Assembly: GCF_000296815.2 (NCBI RefSeq)
Contig: NZ_CAIT01000010.1
Location: 186,001-250,000, forward strand
Direction of reading: 5' to 3'
DNA: 64,000 bases
Origin: Fibrisoma limi BUZ 3
Lineage (GTDB): Bacteria; Bacteroidota; Bacteroidia; Cytophagales; Spirosomataceae
Part shown: one piece after another, positions 40,793 to 49,283 of the stretch
How positions within the stretch are numbered: the first letter of the stretch is position 1
Layout: each line of letters opens with the position of its first letter
Made by a program: the position numbers and the translations under genes
Notes under the pieces: generated by a model
What the model saw: the letters and a program-made list of their open reading frames with translations, nothing else
Databases searched by the model: none
What the model was told of the DNA's origin: nothing

Positions 40793-41511
40793 TGCATAGT
40801 CGTTTTACGCCAATTTTAGTGAGTGTGTTCCTATTGCTGGGAACTAGTAGTGTGGCCCAGATTACCTACTTTAACGTACCCTCAGCCGATATTACCGAGA
40901 AAGGGAAGGTGGTAGCCCAGTTGCAGGTAAATTTCGAAGATTTTTATCGCACAGCCGCTACGTTTGACTACGGTCTGGGTAGGAAATGGGAGATCGGCGC
41001 AAACGTTTACCACCTTGAGTATGAACCAGGAGGTCGTCGTTTTGTCCGAAATGATTCAACCTTCGAACAACCATACAGTCCACTTTTCTTAATCAATGCT
41101 CAGAAAGGATTAGATATAAGCGAAACGCTGGAAGTGACAATTGGTATCCAGACCGGATTCAACCCGGCGCCCGAAAACCACTCTTCGTGGGCTGGTTATG
41201 CCTACACGAACCTGGCTGGCAAGACTAAAGATGAGCATTACGAGTGGTCATTGGGTGCCTACACAGGAAATAGTCATTACCTCGGAGAAGGGCCAAAAGT
41301 CGGGCTTCAAACGGGTTTTGATGCTGGGATTTTCTACCAGAAAGTACATCTGTTGGGAGAATGGGTATCTGGCACACATGCCATGGGTCAGTTAGTACTG
41401 GGTGCCGAGGTATACCTGGCCAAACGTCTTCCATTATCAATTGGCTGGCAACGCGCCAATAAGGACGGTGCGCAAGCTCTGATTGTTCAGATTACGCTGT
41501 TGTCTGAATAA
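40792..41511 (+). CDS. Secreted protein of barrel-like composition, function unknown
   Basis: A 239-residue protein with a signal peptide (ends GTSSVAQ). The mature part has many alternating strands with aromatic residues (QLQVNFEDFYRTAATFDYG, KWEIGANVYHLEYEPG, LEVTIGIQTGFNPAP, HYEWSLGAYTGNSHY, GQLVLGAEVYLAKRLPLSIG), which suggests a small outer-membrane beta-barrel. It ends IVQITLLSE rather than in a terminal Phe or Tyr, so the barrel call is tentative. The only sensible start for the signal peptide is the ATG that ends the long palindrome; no promoter was recognised and expression may depend on read-through. It may act with the haloperoxidase-like lipoprotein, an inference from position only. 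Confidence 0.72.
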   Translation: MHSRFTPILVSVFLLLGTSSVAQITYFNVPSADITEKGKVVAQLQVNFEDFYRTAATFDYGLGRKWEIGANVYHLEYEPGGRRFVRNDSTFEQPYSPLFLINAQKGLDISETLEVTIGIQTGFNPAPENHSSWAGYAYTNLAGKTKDEHYEWSLGAYTGNSHYLGEGPKVGLQTGFDAGIFYQKVHLLGEWVSGTHAMGQLVLGAEVYLAKRLPLSIGWQRANKDGAQALIVQITLLSE

Positions 41512-41545
41512 TCAACGACAGCACAACAGATACAATACGCTTAAG

Positions 41546-41743
41546 CTACCGAATCTCACGCTTAAGTATGATAAAGACGCCACGTGAGGCTCCTTCATAC
41601 ATATTCGTATCGGTAGTGGTTGCTACTTCCCAGCCCTCACGGCCCAGTTCATTTAACTTTTCTGTCAAATCATTAAAATCGACCTTTCCTCCCCAAAATC
41701 CCTTCGTCGGGATGTCTAACACCATGTATTCAAATTTGCGCAT
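41546..41743 (-). CDS. DUF4177 family protein, 65 aa
   Basis: A small protein matching DUF4177: MRKFEYMVLDIP, then a turn (GKVDFNDLTEKLNELGREGWEVATTTDT) and a final strand RGVFIILKREI. The pattern strand, helix (LTEKLNELGREGWE), two strands is characteristic. There is no signal or membrane segment, so it is cytoplasmic. The function is unknown. It is convergent with the barrel-like gene and divergent from the GH65 gene. The 72-bp region shared with the GH65 gene contains the palindrome ACAAATTTGT (41783-41792), which puts a near -7 box on both strands. Confidence 0.8.
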   Translation of the reverse strand: MRKFEYMVLDIPTKGFWGGKVDFNDLTEKLNELGREGWEVATTTDTNMYEGASRGVFIILKREIR

Positions 41744-41815
41744 AACAAGTGATTTAGTTATTGATTACTTGGGGCTAATCTTACAAATTTGTGTACTTAT
41801 CTGATATGAAATTTT

Positions 41816-43873
41816 ATGAAAGCAAGATTTTACGGGTTTAACTGGTCATTCAGCCTGATAAGCGTGCTGTTAGGTTCAATGTCGGTTAGTTACGGTCAAA
41901 CATCTGGTCCGGACTGGCAGATCGTTGGGCAAAACATCAATCCAGCCAATTACTACGGAATCACTGTGGCAAACGGCATTATTGGATTAGTATCATCGCC
42001 GGAGCCTATGAAAGTCAAAGATGTCGTGCTCAATGGGGCGTTTGATACGTACGGCCGGGGGCGGGTTTCCAATATCCTGAAAGTGTTCAACTTCGCGAAT
42101 ATGAATCTTGATGTTGACGGGATGCGATTAGGGCCTAAGGACATTGCCAATTACCGCCAGACTCTGGATATGAAGCAGGCCGCCCTGACAACCACGTTCG
42201 ACTATAAGGATAAAATAACTGTTCGCCAAACGATGATGGCGCTCCGGCACCTGCCTTTCTCTGCGCTGTCAATGGTTGAGATCACGGCTAAGAAAGACTG
42301 CGAAATCATACCGATGTCAGTCATTGAGTCGCCTGAAAACCTGAAGGAAGTAAAAAACTTCTACTCCGAAATTGATCGTCCTCACGTAACGATCCGGTTG
42401 TTAACATCCGTAGCCAAAAGCCCGTCGGGGCGGCATACGGTTGCTGCATCGAACAGTTTCATCTTCGAAGAACCACACGGCGAGGAACCCGACGTAATTC
42501 ACGAAGACTGGGATTATAACATGCACCTGGCTAAATTCAAAAAACGCCTGAAAGCCGGTCAAACCTATCGGTTCAGCGTGGTCGGCTCGGTATCATCGAC
42601 TGCCCATACGGCCGACCCCCACAATGAAGCCGAACGCCTGACCGTTTTCGCAGCGCTCGAACGGACGCAGCGGCTGCTCCAGCGCCACCAGGCCGAATGG
42701 GCCAGACTCTGGCAAAGTGATATCGTTATTGATGGTGATCCGGATGCACAACGGGCTGTACGTTCAGCTCTTTATAACCTCTACTCGTTTGCTCGGGAAA
42801 GCACAGCGTATAGCTTGTCGCCTATGGGACTGTCAGGGTTGGGTTATAACGGTCACGTTTTCTGGGACACGGAGCTCTGGATGTACCCGCCCCTGTTGGT
42901 ATTAAAACCTGAAATGGCCAGATCGTTACTGGAGTATCGCTTCGAACGCATGGAGATGGCGAAGCAAAACGCCTTTAGTCACGGCTACGATGGCGTAATG
43001 TTTCCGTGGGAATCAGACGCAGACGGCCAGGAAGCAACGCCGGTTTGGGCCCTAACGGGGCCGTTTCAGCATCATATTACTGGTTGCGTCGGCTGGGCAT
43101 TCTGGAAATACTACCAGGTGACGAAAGATAAAGAGTGGCTTCGGACACGCGGATATCCCATGTTGAAGGAAGTTGCTGATTTCTGGGTCAGTCGGGTAGA
43201 AAAGGGACAGGATGGCAAACTACACATCAATAATGTGATCGGAGCCAACGAATGGCAGGAAAACATCGACGACAATGCTTTCACAAACGGAATGGCCAAA
43301 ACCGTACTTGGCTTTGCCGCTCAGGCTGCTCAGGAACTAGGTATCACCCCCGCTCCTGAATGGGCGAACGTAGCGGCTAATATCCCAATTTTAAAATTTC
43401 CGGATGGTACAACAAAAGAGAATCGGACGTACGATGGAGTTACGATCAAGCAGGCTGATGTTAACTTATTGGCGTATCCATTAACGATTGTTAGCGACGA
43501 AGCGTCTATCCGGAAGGATTTAACGTACTATGGACCTCGTTATTCACCGGAAGGGCCAGCTATGGGATGGTCAGTGTTATCGACCTTACACGCCCGGCTT
43601 AATGAGCCGGATAAAGCTTATGAGTGGTTTGTAAAAAGCTATAAGCCAAATGAAGTACCGCCATTTGGAGTGCTCGCCGAAACAGCGGGCGGCACAAACC
43701 CTTACTTTGCTACAGGGGCGGGGGGGATGCTACAGGCCGTGCTGAATGGCTTTGGCGGATTGACTATTACTGATAACGGGATAACGCAATTGAAAACGCA
43801 GTTACCTAAAAAGTGGCGGTCACTTACAATTAAAGGAATCGGTCCCCAAAAGCTCACAGTTCAGGTGCAATAA
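41816..43873 (+). CDS. Secreted glycoside hydrolase family 65 protein
   Basis: A 685-residue protein with a signal peptide (ends SMSVSYGQ). An N-terminal beta-sandwich (about 25-280) precedes an (alpha/alpha)6 barrel. GH65 motifs are GYNGHVFWDTELWMYPPLL (about 343-361), GVMFPWESDADGQEATP (about 394-410), a pair of residues in TGPFQHHITG, and the catalytic acid in IGANEWQENIDDNAFTN (Glu near residue 479). GH65 enzymes are phosphorylases or hydrolases of alpha-glucosides, including trehalases, kojibiose phosphorylases and animal glucosylgalactosyl-hydroxylysine glucosidase. Export favours a hydrolase, since periplasmic phosphorolysis would be unusual. The substrate is not readable. A strong hairpin follows. 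Confidence 0.9.
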   Translation: MKARFYGFNWSFSLISVLLGSMSVSYGQTSGPDWQIVGQNINPANYYGITVANGIIGLVSSPEPMKVKDVVLNGAFDTYGRGRVSNILKVFNFANMNLDVDGMRLGPKDIANYRQTLDMKQAALTTTFDYKDKITVRQTMMALRHLPFSALSMVEITAKKDCEIIPMSVIESPENLKEVKNFYSEIDRPHVTIRLLTSVAKSPSGRHTVAASNSFIFEEPHGEEPDVIHEDWDYNMHLAKFKKRLKAGQTYRFSVVGSVSSTAHTADPHNEAERLTVFAALERTQRLLQRHQAEWARLWQSDIVIDGDPDAQRAVRSALYNLYSFARESTAYSLSPMGLSGLGYNGHVFWDTELWMYPPLLVLKPEMARSLLEYRFERMEMAKQNAFSHGYDGVMFPWESDADGQEATPVWALTGPFQHHITGCVGWAFWKYYQVTKDKEWLRTRGYPMLKEVADFWVSRVEKGQDGKLHINNVIGANEWQENIDDNAFTNGMAKTVLGFAAQAAQELGITPAPEWANVAANIPILKFPDGTTKENRTYDGVTIKQADVNLLAYPLTIVSDEASIRKDLTYYGPRYSPEGPAMGWSVLSTLHARLNEPDKAYEWFVKSYKPNEVPPFGVLAETAGGTNPYFATGAGGMLQAVLNGFGGLTITDNGITQLKTQLPKKWRSLTIKGIGPQKLTVQVQ

Positions 43874-43924
43874 AAAAAGAGGCATCCATTTTCATGCGCA
43901 TGTACATACATGAAAATGGATGCC
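43872..43924. terminator. Terminator between convergent GH65 and TetR genes
   Basis: Perfect 16-bp arms (43881-43896 starting GGCATCC, and 43909-43924) surround a 12-nt loop. The minus strand continues into a run of seven T, so it fits best as the terminator of the TetR gene but can also stop the GH65 transcript. Confidence 0.8.
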
Positions 43925-43952
43925 AGAAAAAGCGTTGACATAACTGTTTATA

Positions 43953-44630
43953 TTACCACTGGGCAATCGGCAAATTAGCTGACTGCAGATCCAACTGTAC
44001 GTCTTTTGATTGAATTGCCATTTTGTTCAGAGCGATGTAGATTGCTTTTACGGCGTTTTCGATGCGCTTCCAGCCTTCTTCACTCCGTAAATCGATGCCG
44101 ATCATAGTACGGTCATTCTGGGCCAAAATAGTCAGGTAAGACATAGCGCCCAGCACTACCGCAGAAATAGCCTGCGTATCAGCTCCTCTTACAAACGACA
44201 ACTGTTCGACCAGCCGGGTCATTTCTTCGTCCTGTGCCCGAGCCGTTGTAGCGGCTGTCGGATCATTCTCGATAATGCTTGCTTTTAAAATCTCGCGGGC
44301 AGCCTTGAACGTCCGGAAATAGCGGTAGGTCTGGATAACCTGGCGGTACCAGATCCGGGCAACGTCCGACTCATGAAGGGGGCGAATCTGATCGAGTACG
44401 GCAGGATTAAGCACCGGGAAGAGCTTACCCATTTTAACGTAATACTCCAGCAAGCCCTCCATACCACCAAAGTAGCGGTAGATGAGCACTTTACTGACAT
44501 TAGCTTTTTCAGCTACCCGGTTTACGCCTACGCCCTCTAAACCTCGCTCCGCAATCACTTCTTCCAGTGCTTCAACGATGCGTTGAGTTGTCTTTGCCCG
44601 GTTTCTTCTTACTTTTTCTGCTTTTTCCAT
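43953..44630 (-). CDS. TetR/AcrR family transcriptional regulator
   Basis: A 225-residue regulator. The N-terminal helix-turn-helix (about 10-58) includes RIVEALEEVIAERGLEGVGVNRVAEKANVSKVLIYRYFGGMEGLLE, a typical TetR DNA-binding domain. The helical ligand-binding domain carries no recognisable ligand motif. ATG at 44630 is chosen; the open frame extends 22 codons upstream to a GTG but that part does not look like the family. It may control itself or the neighbouring GH65 locus. Members with this plain layout are usually repressors released by a small molecule, but no operator was identified. Confidence 0.9.
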   Translation of the reverse strand: MEKAEKVRRNRAKTTQRIVEALEEVIAERGLEGVGVNRVAEKANVSKVLIYRYFGGMEGLLEYYVKMGKLFPVLNPAVLDQIRPLHESDVARIWYRQVIQTYRYFRTFKAAREILKASIIENDPTAATTARAQDEEMTRLVEQLSFVRGADTQAISAVVLGAMSYLTILAQNDRTMIGIDLRSEEGWKRIENAVKAIYIALNKMAIQSKDVQLDLQSANLPIAQW

Positions 44631-44960
44631 GTGATGAACAGTACTGCGATTCAATACCTTGTTATCTGTCAGACTGTAGTTGTCGCGATTAGTCACATTA
44701 AAGTCGCGTTATACACAAAATAGAATCGCTGTACTACAACCTCAGGCAAAGGAGACTGACAAATTTCAATTACTGAATAAACGTTTTTTTATAAAATGAT
44801 TGTACAAGCAAAAACTATAATCTACTCTACGGCAGAAAGCTATACAAGTCACCTGAATAATACTTTTAGCAAAGAAAGCGTTTTTATCTTAATTGGCAAA
44901 CAAATTTGTACAAAAATGTGGTGGTTTTTTACCATTGGTTACGTTGGCTTACACGAAGTA
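44631..44960. other. Non-coding stretch between the TetR gene and tRNA-Gln
   Basis: About 330 bp with no gene I can support. It is AT-rich toward the right end. Apart from the terminator of the tRNA gene beginning at 44961, nothing was recognised. Confidence 0.55.
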
Positions 44961-45004
44961 ACACAAAAAAGCCGCTTGGTAAATACCAAGCGGCTTTTTT
45001 GTGT
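44961..45004 (-). terminator. Terminator of tRNA-Gln
   Basis: Perfect 21-bp arms (44961-44981 and 44984-45004; core AAAAAAGCCGCTTGG) with a 2-nt loop. On the minus strand it ends in a T-rich arm. The right arm touches the last base of the tRNA. Confidence 0.85.
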
Positions 45005-45074
45005 TGCCCGAGAAGGATTCGAACCTCCACAAACAGAACCAAAATCTGCTGTCCTACCCTTAGACGATCGGGCA
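45004..45074 (-). tRNA. tRNA-Gln (anticodon UUG)
   Basis: On the minus strand the acceptor arms TGCCCGA and TCGGGCA pair fully. The anticodon arm is GCAGA - TTTTGGT - TCTGT, giving anticodon TTG (reads CAA/CAG). The T arm GGAGG-TTCGAAT-CCTTC and D arm are intact. The 3' CCA is not encoded. The discriminator A is the complement of 45004. Confidence 0.95.
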
Positions 45075-45091
45075 ATTCGCATTTGCGAGTG

Positions 45092-45118
45092 CAAAGATAA
45101 GGAGGTTAAGCAGTCAAA
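45092..45118 (-). promoter_or_regulatory. Promoter of tRNA-Gln
   Basis: The minus strand has TATCTTTG (45092-45099), a full match to TAnnTTTG, with TTTG at 45115-45118 only 15 bp upstream of it (shorter than usual). The predicted start is about 10 nt before the tRNA. Confidence 0.5.
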
Positions 45119-45198
45119 AGCAAGCAAGACTATGAAAAAAAATAAACCTCAATGTTCGTGAAACGCTTCTGCGCTGATACTCAGACAGAGGGCCGAAA

Positions 45199-46074
45199 TT
45201 AAACAGCAGCTACGTCAACATCAGAAACAATTTTCTTGACCAGTCCCTGAAGTACTTTGCCGGGTCCACACTCGATGAACTCGGTTGCTCCATCAGCGAC
45301 CATCGTTTCGACAGACTGGGTCCATCGAACAGGTGATGTCAGTTGAGCAATCAGGTTCGCTTTCATCGTTTTGGGATCGGTAGTCGGCTGAGCGTTTACG
45401 TTTTGGTAAATCGGGCAGCGGGGTTCCTTGAAGGTCGTGGATTCAACAGCCTCTGCAAACTCCTGGCGGGCCGGTTCCATGAAAGGCGAATGAAAGGCAC
45501 CGCTAACCTGCAATGGCACAATACGACGGGCACCTGCTTTCTGCAGCGCTTCTGTGGCTAGTCGAATTCCTTCCAGGCTACCCGAAATAACTACCTGGCC
45601 CGGACTATTATAGTTAGCAGGGATAACAATTTCGTCGTTGATCTCACTGCAAACCTGCTCAATTACGTTGTCAGCCAGACCCAGTACGGCAGCCATTGTT
45701 GATGGGGCCAGTTCGCAGGCCCGCTGCATGGCCTGGGCACGGATGGATGCGAGCCGCAACCCATCTTCAAACGAGAGGGCACCGGCCGCCGTCAACGCCG
45801 AAAGTTCGCCCAACGAATGACCAGCTACCATATCAGGAGCAAACGATTCGGTGGTGAGGGCTAAGGTAACACCATGTAGAAAAACAGCGGGTTGTGTGTA
45901 AATAGTTTGCTTGAGTTCCTCGTCTGTACCCTCAAACATAATCCGGGTCAGTTCATATCCCAAAATGTTGTTGGCCTGATCAAATAATGCTCTGGCTGCG
46001 CTGGATTGTTGATAAAGTTCATGGCCCATGCCCCGGAATTGGGAGCCCTGACCGGGAAAAACGTATGCTTTCAT
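45199..46074 (-). CDS. fabD: Malonyl-CoA:ACP transacylase
   Basis: A 291-residue cytoplasmic enzyme that moves malonate from CoA to acyl carrier protein to start fatty acid elongation. The N-terminal oxyanion motif FPGQGSQ (residues 6-12) and the nucleophile motif GHSLGE (His86, Ser87) are present, with the catalytic His in SGAFHSPFM (about 195) and the C-terminal GPGKVLQGLVKKI. The length is typical. It stands alone rather than in a fab cluster. No clear terminator follows. The tRNA-Gln gene lies 125 bp downstream on the same strand, but with its own promoter. Confidence 0.98.
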   Translation of the reverse strand: MKAYVFPGQGSQFRGMGHELYQQSSAARALFDQANNILGYELTRIMFEGTDEELKQTIYTQPAVFLHGVTLALTTESFAPDMVAGHSLGELSALTAAGALSFEDGLRLASIRAQAMQRACELAPSTMAAVLGLADNVIEQVCSEINDEIVIPANYNSPGQVVISGSLEGIRLATEALQKAGARRIVPLQVSGAFHSPFMEPARQEFAEAVESTTFKEPRCPIYQNVNAQPTTDPKTMKANLIAQLTSPVRWTQSVETMVADGATEFIECGPGKVLQGLVKKIVSDVDVAAV

Positions 46075-46384
46075 AACAAATTAAACCTGCTCAAACAGGG
46101 GTTTTGGTGGTACAAAAACAGTTGAGTAAACCAGGTAAGTGTTTCTGCAAAGTAATAAGACTGGTTGTTTGAAACCAAAACCCACGACATAGCCATCCGA
46201 ATCGCACCAGGTCGATCTTGCTCAATCGGTGAAAAACAGGCTATAACGCGATAGCTCCGACGGGTTACATTTTGTTGAAGAAGACAAACAAAAACTTAGC
46301 ACACTCTGTTAGCAAGTCGATGGATTTGTCTAATTTTTACAGGCTATAAATTAGACACTTTGTGGCCTGAAAAAGTCCTGCAAA

Positions 46385-46416
46385 GTTGTTTCCATCGGGT
46401 TTGTGCTTTAGTTTTG
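46385..46416 (+). promoter_or_regulatory. Promoter of the sdhCAB operon
   Basis: TAGTTTTG at 46409-46416 is a full match to TAnnTTTG. GTTG (3 of 4 to TTTG) at 46385-46388 is 20 bp upstream. The predicted start is about 46420, leaving a leader of about 60 nt. Confidence 0.5.
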
Positions 46417-46420
46417 GTGC

Positions 46421-46442
46421 GCCGTTTGAAACGGCTTTTTTT
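46421..46442 (+). promoter_or_regulatory. Hairpin with T-run in the sdh leader
   Basis: GCCGT-TTGAA-ACGGC (the stem can extend to seven pairs) is followed by seven T. It falls at the predicted 5' end of the sdh transcript. It may be an attenuator or a 5'-protecting hairpin; this is uncertain. Confidence 0.35.
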
Positions 46443-46479
46443 CAACCGTTTACCACTAAAATTTCGTGTCGTTCACCAT

Positions 46480-47175
46480 ATGGCTTGGGTAACACAAACA
46501 CTATCCAGCTCGCTCGGTCGCAAGGTAATCATGTCGCTGACGGGACTGTTTTTATCTTCCTTTCTGATTGTTCACGTAGCTGGTAACTTACAATTGTTCA
46601 AAAGTGACGGTGGACGGGCGTTTAATGAGTACACGTACTTCATGACGCACAATCCGCTCATTATCACAATCTCCTACCTGCTTTACACGTCTATCCTGGT
46701 TCACGCATTGATGTCCATCGTACTGACGCGCCATAATCAGGCATCGCGCCCGGTTAAGTATGCCTACGGTCGCCCGGAAGCAAACAGCACGTGGTCATCG
46801 CGGAACATGGGTATTCTGGGGACTGTTTTGTTCCTGTTTATTGTTATTCATATGCGTACGTTTTGGTACGAAATGCACTTTGGCTCCGTACCGATGGCTG
46901 AGTATGACGGAAAGCAGTACAAAGACTTGTATGCCGTAGTACTGGAAGCGTTTTCGCAATGGTGGTATGTGCTGCTGTATGTAATATGCATGGTGGCTTT
47001 GGGCTATCACCTGGTACATGGATTCCAGAGCGGCTTTCAGTCGCTGGGTATCCGGCACAAGAAATACACGCCGATTATCGAATTCCTTGGCACGTTTGTG
47101 TTTGCGATTCTGATTCCGGCGTTGTTTGCGGCTATGCCAATCTATGTGTTTTTGCAAGTTCACGGGATTATATAA
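46480..47175 (+). CDS. sdhC: Succinate dehydrogenase cytochrome b subunit
   Basis: A 231-residue inner-membrane subunit with five predicted helices that anchors the dehydrogenase and passes electrons to the quinone. Helix-embedded His residues suitable as ligands for two hemes are seen in FLIVHVAGNL, LYTSILVHALMS, FIVIHMRTFW and LGYHLVHGF. The long single-subunit form with two hemes matches the Bacteroidota / Wolinella-like type. ATG at 46480 is chosen because it starts MAWVTQTLSSSLGRKVIMSLTG, the conserved N-terminus; the frame stays open upstream to 46360 but carries no conserved sequence. First gene of sdhCAB. Confidence 0.95.
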   Translation: MAWVTQTLSSSLGRKVIMSLTGLFLSSFLIVHVAGNLQLFKSDGGRAFNEYTYFMTHNPLIITISYLLYTSILVHALMSIVLTRHNQASRPVKYAYGRPEANSTWSSRNMGILGTVLFLFIVIHMRTFWYEMHFGSVPMAEYDGKQYKDLYAVVLEAFSQWWYVLLYVICMVALGYHLVHGFQSGFQSLGIRHKKYTPIIEFLGTFVFAILIPALFAAMPIYVFLQVHGII

Positions 47176-47268
47176 TGGTTGAGTGATGAAGTTCCTGCGG
47201 CAAATACCCCGTAACATGTAGTAGTCAGGTATTTCATCACATCATTCACCAATTCAATCATTAAGAAA

Positions 47269-49206
47269 ATGGAACTGGATTCAAAGATTCCTGAAGGACC
47301 GTTGGCCGAGAAATGGGCTCGGCATAAGTTCGGTTTGAAGCTGGTTAACCCAGCCAACAAACGTAAATATGATATCATTGTCGTTGGAACGGGACTGGCG
47401 GGGGCATCAGCGGCTGCGTCGCTGGCTGAGCTGGGCTATAACGTAAAGGCGTTCACGTTCCATGACAGTGCGCGTCGGGCGCACTCCATTGCTGCACAGG
47501 GTGGAATTAATGCGGCTAAGAACTATCAGAACGACGGTGACAGTGTATTCCGCTTGTTCTACGACACCATCAAAGGGGGCGACTACCGGGCTCGTGAAGG
47601 AAACGTGTATCGGCTGGCTGAGGTGAGTGTTAATATCATTGACCAGTGCGTAGCGCAGGGCGTTCCGTTTGCCCGCGAATACGGCGGTCTGCTGGCCAAC
47701 CGGTCGTTCGGGGGGGCGCAGGTATCCCGGACGTTCTATGCACGTGGTCAGACCGGTCAGCAATTGCTGCTGGGAGCTTATCATGCGCTGAGCCGTCAGG
47801 TTGCTAATGGTAAAGTGAAGCTGATTACCCGGACCGAGATGCTGGATGTAATCGTTGTGGATGGTAAGGCTCGGGGTATCATTACGCGTAACCTGCTGAC
47901 CGGCGCTATTGAGTCGCATTCAGCTCATGCCGTCCTGCTTTGCACCGGTGGCTACGGTAACGTTTTCTACCTGTCGACCAACGCTATGAACTCCAACGTA
48001 ACGGCGGCATGGCGGGCGCATAAGAAAGGCGCTTATTTTGGTAACCCCTGCTACACGCAAATCCACCCGACCTGTATTCCGGTGAAGGGTGATTACCAAT
48101 CGAAACTGACCTTGATGTCGGAGTCGCTACGTAACGACGGACGAGTATGGGTGCCGAAAAGCCAGCAGGATGCTGAGAAGATTCGTAAGGGGCAGATAAA
48201 GGCAAACGACATCCCCGAAGACGCTCGTGACTATTTTCTGGAGCGCCGATACCCATCGTTTGGGAACCTGGTTCCGCGCGATGTAGCCTCGCGTAATGCG
48301 AAGTACGTTTGCGACGAAGGACGTGGGGTAGCTCCAACGGGTCTGGCTGTATATCTGGATTTTGCGGATGCTATCAGGCGGGATGGACGAAAAACGATCG
48401 AAGCCAAGTACGGTAACCTGTTCGAGATGTACGAGAAAATCGTTGGCGATAATCCGTATGAAACGCCAATGATGATTTACCCGGCCGTTCACTATACAAT
48501 GGGTGGACTTTGGGTGGATTACAACCTGATGACAACTATCCCCGGTTTGTACGCGTTGGGCGAGGCTAACTTCTCTGACCACGGTGCCAACCGCCTGGGT
48601 GCATCAGCTCTGATGCAGGGCCTGGCCGATGGATATTTCGTTATTCCATATACAATTGGAGATTACCTGGCAACAATCGGACCCGGCGATAAAATAGCCG
48701 TTGATCACCCGGCTTTCAAAGAAGGTGAACAGCGGATACACGACATGAACAATCGTCTGCTCTCGATCAAGGGAAGCAAGACGGTCGACGAGTACCACAA
48801 GGCTCTGGGCCACATCATGTGGGATTACTGCGGCATGTCACGGAATGCAGAAGGCCTGAAGAAAGCCAAGAAGATGATTCAGGAACTGCGGGCTGAGTTC
48901 TGGCAGAATGTACGGGTACTGGGCACCAACGAAGAGATGAACCAGTCGCTCGAACACGCCGGTCGGGTAGCCGATTTCCTTGAGCTGGGCGAACTGATGG
49001 TCGATGATGCTCTGCACCGGGAAGAGTCCTGCGGTGGTCACTTCCGCGAGGAATACCAAACCGAAGAAGGAGAAGCAAAGCGTGATGACGCCAACTTCAC
49101 CTACGTAGCGGCCTGGGAATACACGGGCGATAATAAACCCGAAGTTTTACACAAAGAAGAGCTGGAGTTTGAGAATGTGAAACTGACCCAGCGGAGCTAT
49201 AAATAG
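47269..49206 (+). CDS. sdhA: Succinate dehydrogenase/fumarate reductase flavoprotein subunit
   Basis: The 645-residue catalytic subunit, which oxidises succinate to fumarate in the citric acid cycle on the inner face of the membrane. The Rossmann motif [19 protein letters not shown] (36-54) binds FAD, and His72 in [12 protein letters not shown] is the expected covalent flavin site. Substrate-site motifs [15 protein letters not shown] and [12 protein letters not shown] follow, with [11 protein letters not shown] and [22 protein letters not shown]. The capping domain and the C-terminal helical part are complete. It lies 93 bp after sdhC and 77 bp before sdhB on the same strand. Confidence 0.98.
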   Translation: MELDSKIPEGPLAEKWARHKFGLKLVNPANKRKYDIIVVGTGLAGASAAASLAELGYNVKAFTFHDSARRAHSIAAQGGINAAKNYQNDGDSVFRLFYDTIKGGDYRAREGNVYRLAEVSVNIIDQCVAQGVPFAREYGGLLANRSFGGAQVSRTFYARGQTGQQLLLGAYHALSRQVANGKVKLITRTEMLDVIVVDGKARGIITRNLLTGAIESHSAHAVLLCTGGYGNVFYLSTNAMNSNVTAAWRAHKKGAYFGNPCYTQIHPTCIPVKGDYQSKLTLMSESLRNDGRVWVPKSQQDAEKIRKGQIKANDIPEDARDYFLERRYPSFGNLVPRDVASRNAKYVCDEGRGVAPTGLAVYLDFADAIRRDGRKTIEAKYGNLFEMYEKIVGDNPYETPMMIYPAVHYTMGGLWVDYNLMTTIPGLYALGEANFSDHGANRLGASALMQGLADGYFVIPYTIGDYLATIGPGDKIAVDHPAFKEGEQRIHDMNNRLLSIKGSKTVDEYHKALGHIMWDYCGMSRNAEGLKKAKKMIQELRAEFWQNVRVLGTNEEMNQSLEHAGRVADFLELGELMVDDALHREESCGGHFREEYQTEEGEAKRDDANFTYVAAWEYTGDNKPEVLHKEELEFENVKLTQRSYK

Positions 49207-49212
49207 GTTATG

Positions 49213-49266
49213 GGTTCACGGTTTTCGGGTTGGGGGTAAGCCCTGTCAAACTGAAAACCGCGAACC
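49213..49266 (+). repeat. Inverted repeat between sdhA and sdhB
   Basis: 14-bp arms with one mismatch (GGTTCACGGTTTTC at 49213-49226, GAAAACCGCGAACC at 49253-49266) surround a 26-nt loop. It would form a hairpin in the operon mRNA just before sdhB. Confidence 0.6.
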
Positions 49267-49283
49267 GAAAGCCCATCGAAACT

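Larger units (their letters stand above)
46075..46479. other. Intergenic region between divergent fabD and sdhC
   Basis: A 405-bp region with no gene. It holds the sdh promoter candidate (46385-46416) and a small hairpin with a T-run (46421-46442). Only imperfect -7 boxes were seen for fabD. Confidence 0.6.

Noticed and set aside
41783-41792. ACAAATTTGT as a two-way promoter between DUF4177 and GH65 genes
   Set aside because: It gives only an incomplete -7 match on each strand and no -33 element, so it was left out of the promoter list and only mentioned.
44796-45161. Plus-strand open frame across the tRNA region
   Set aside because: Part of it is the translation of the antisense strand of tRNA-Gln (the AREGFEPPQ type of artefact). 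Not a gene.
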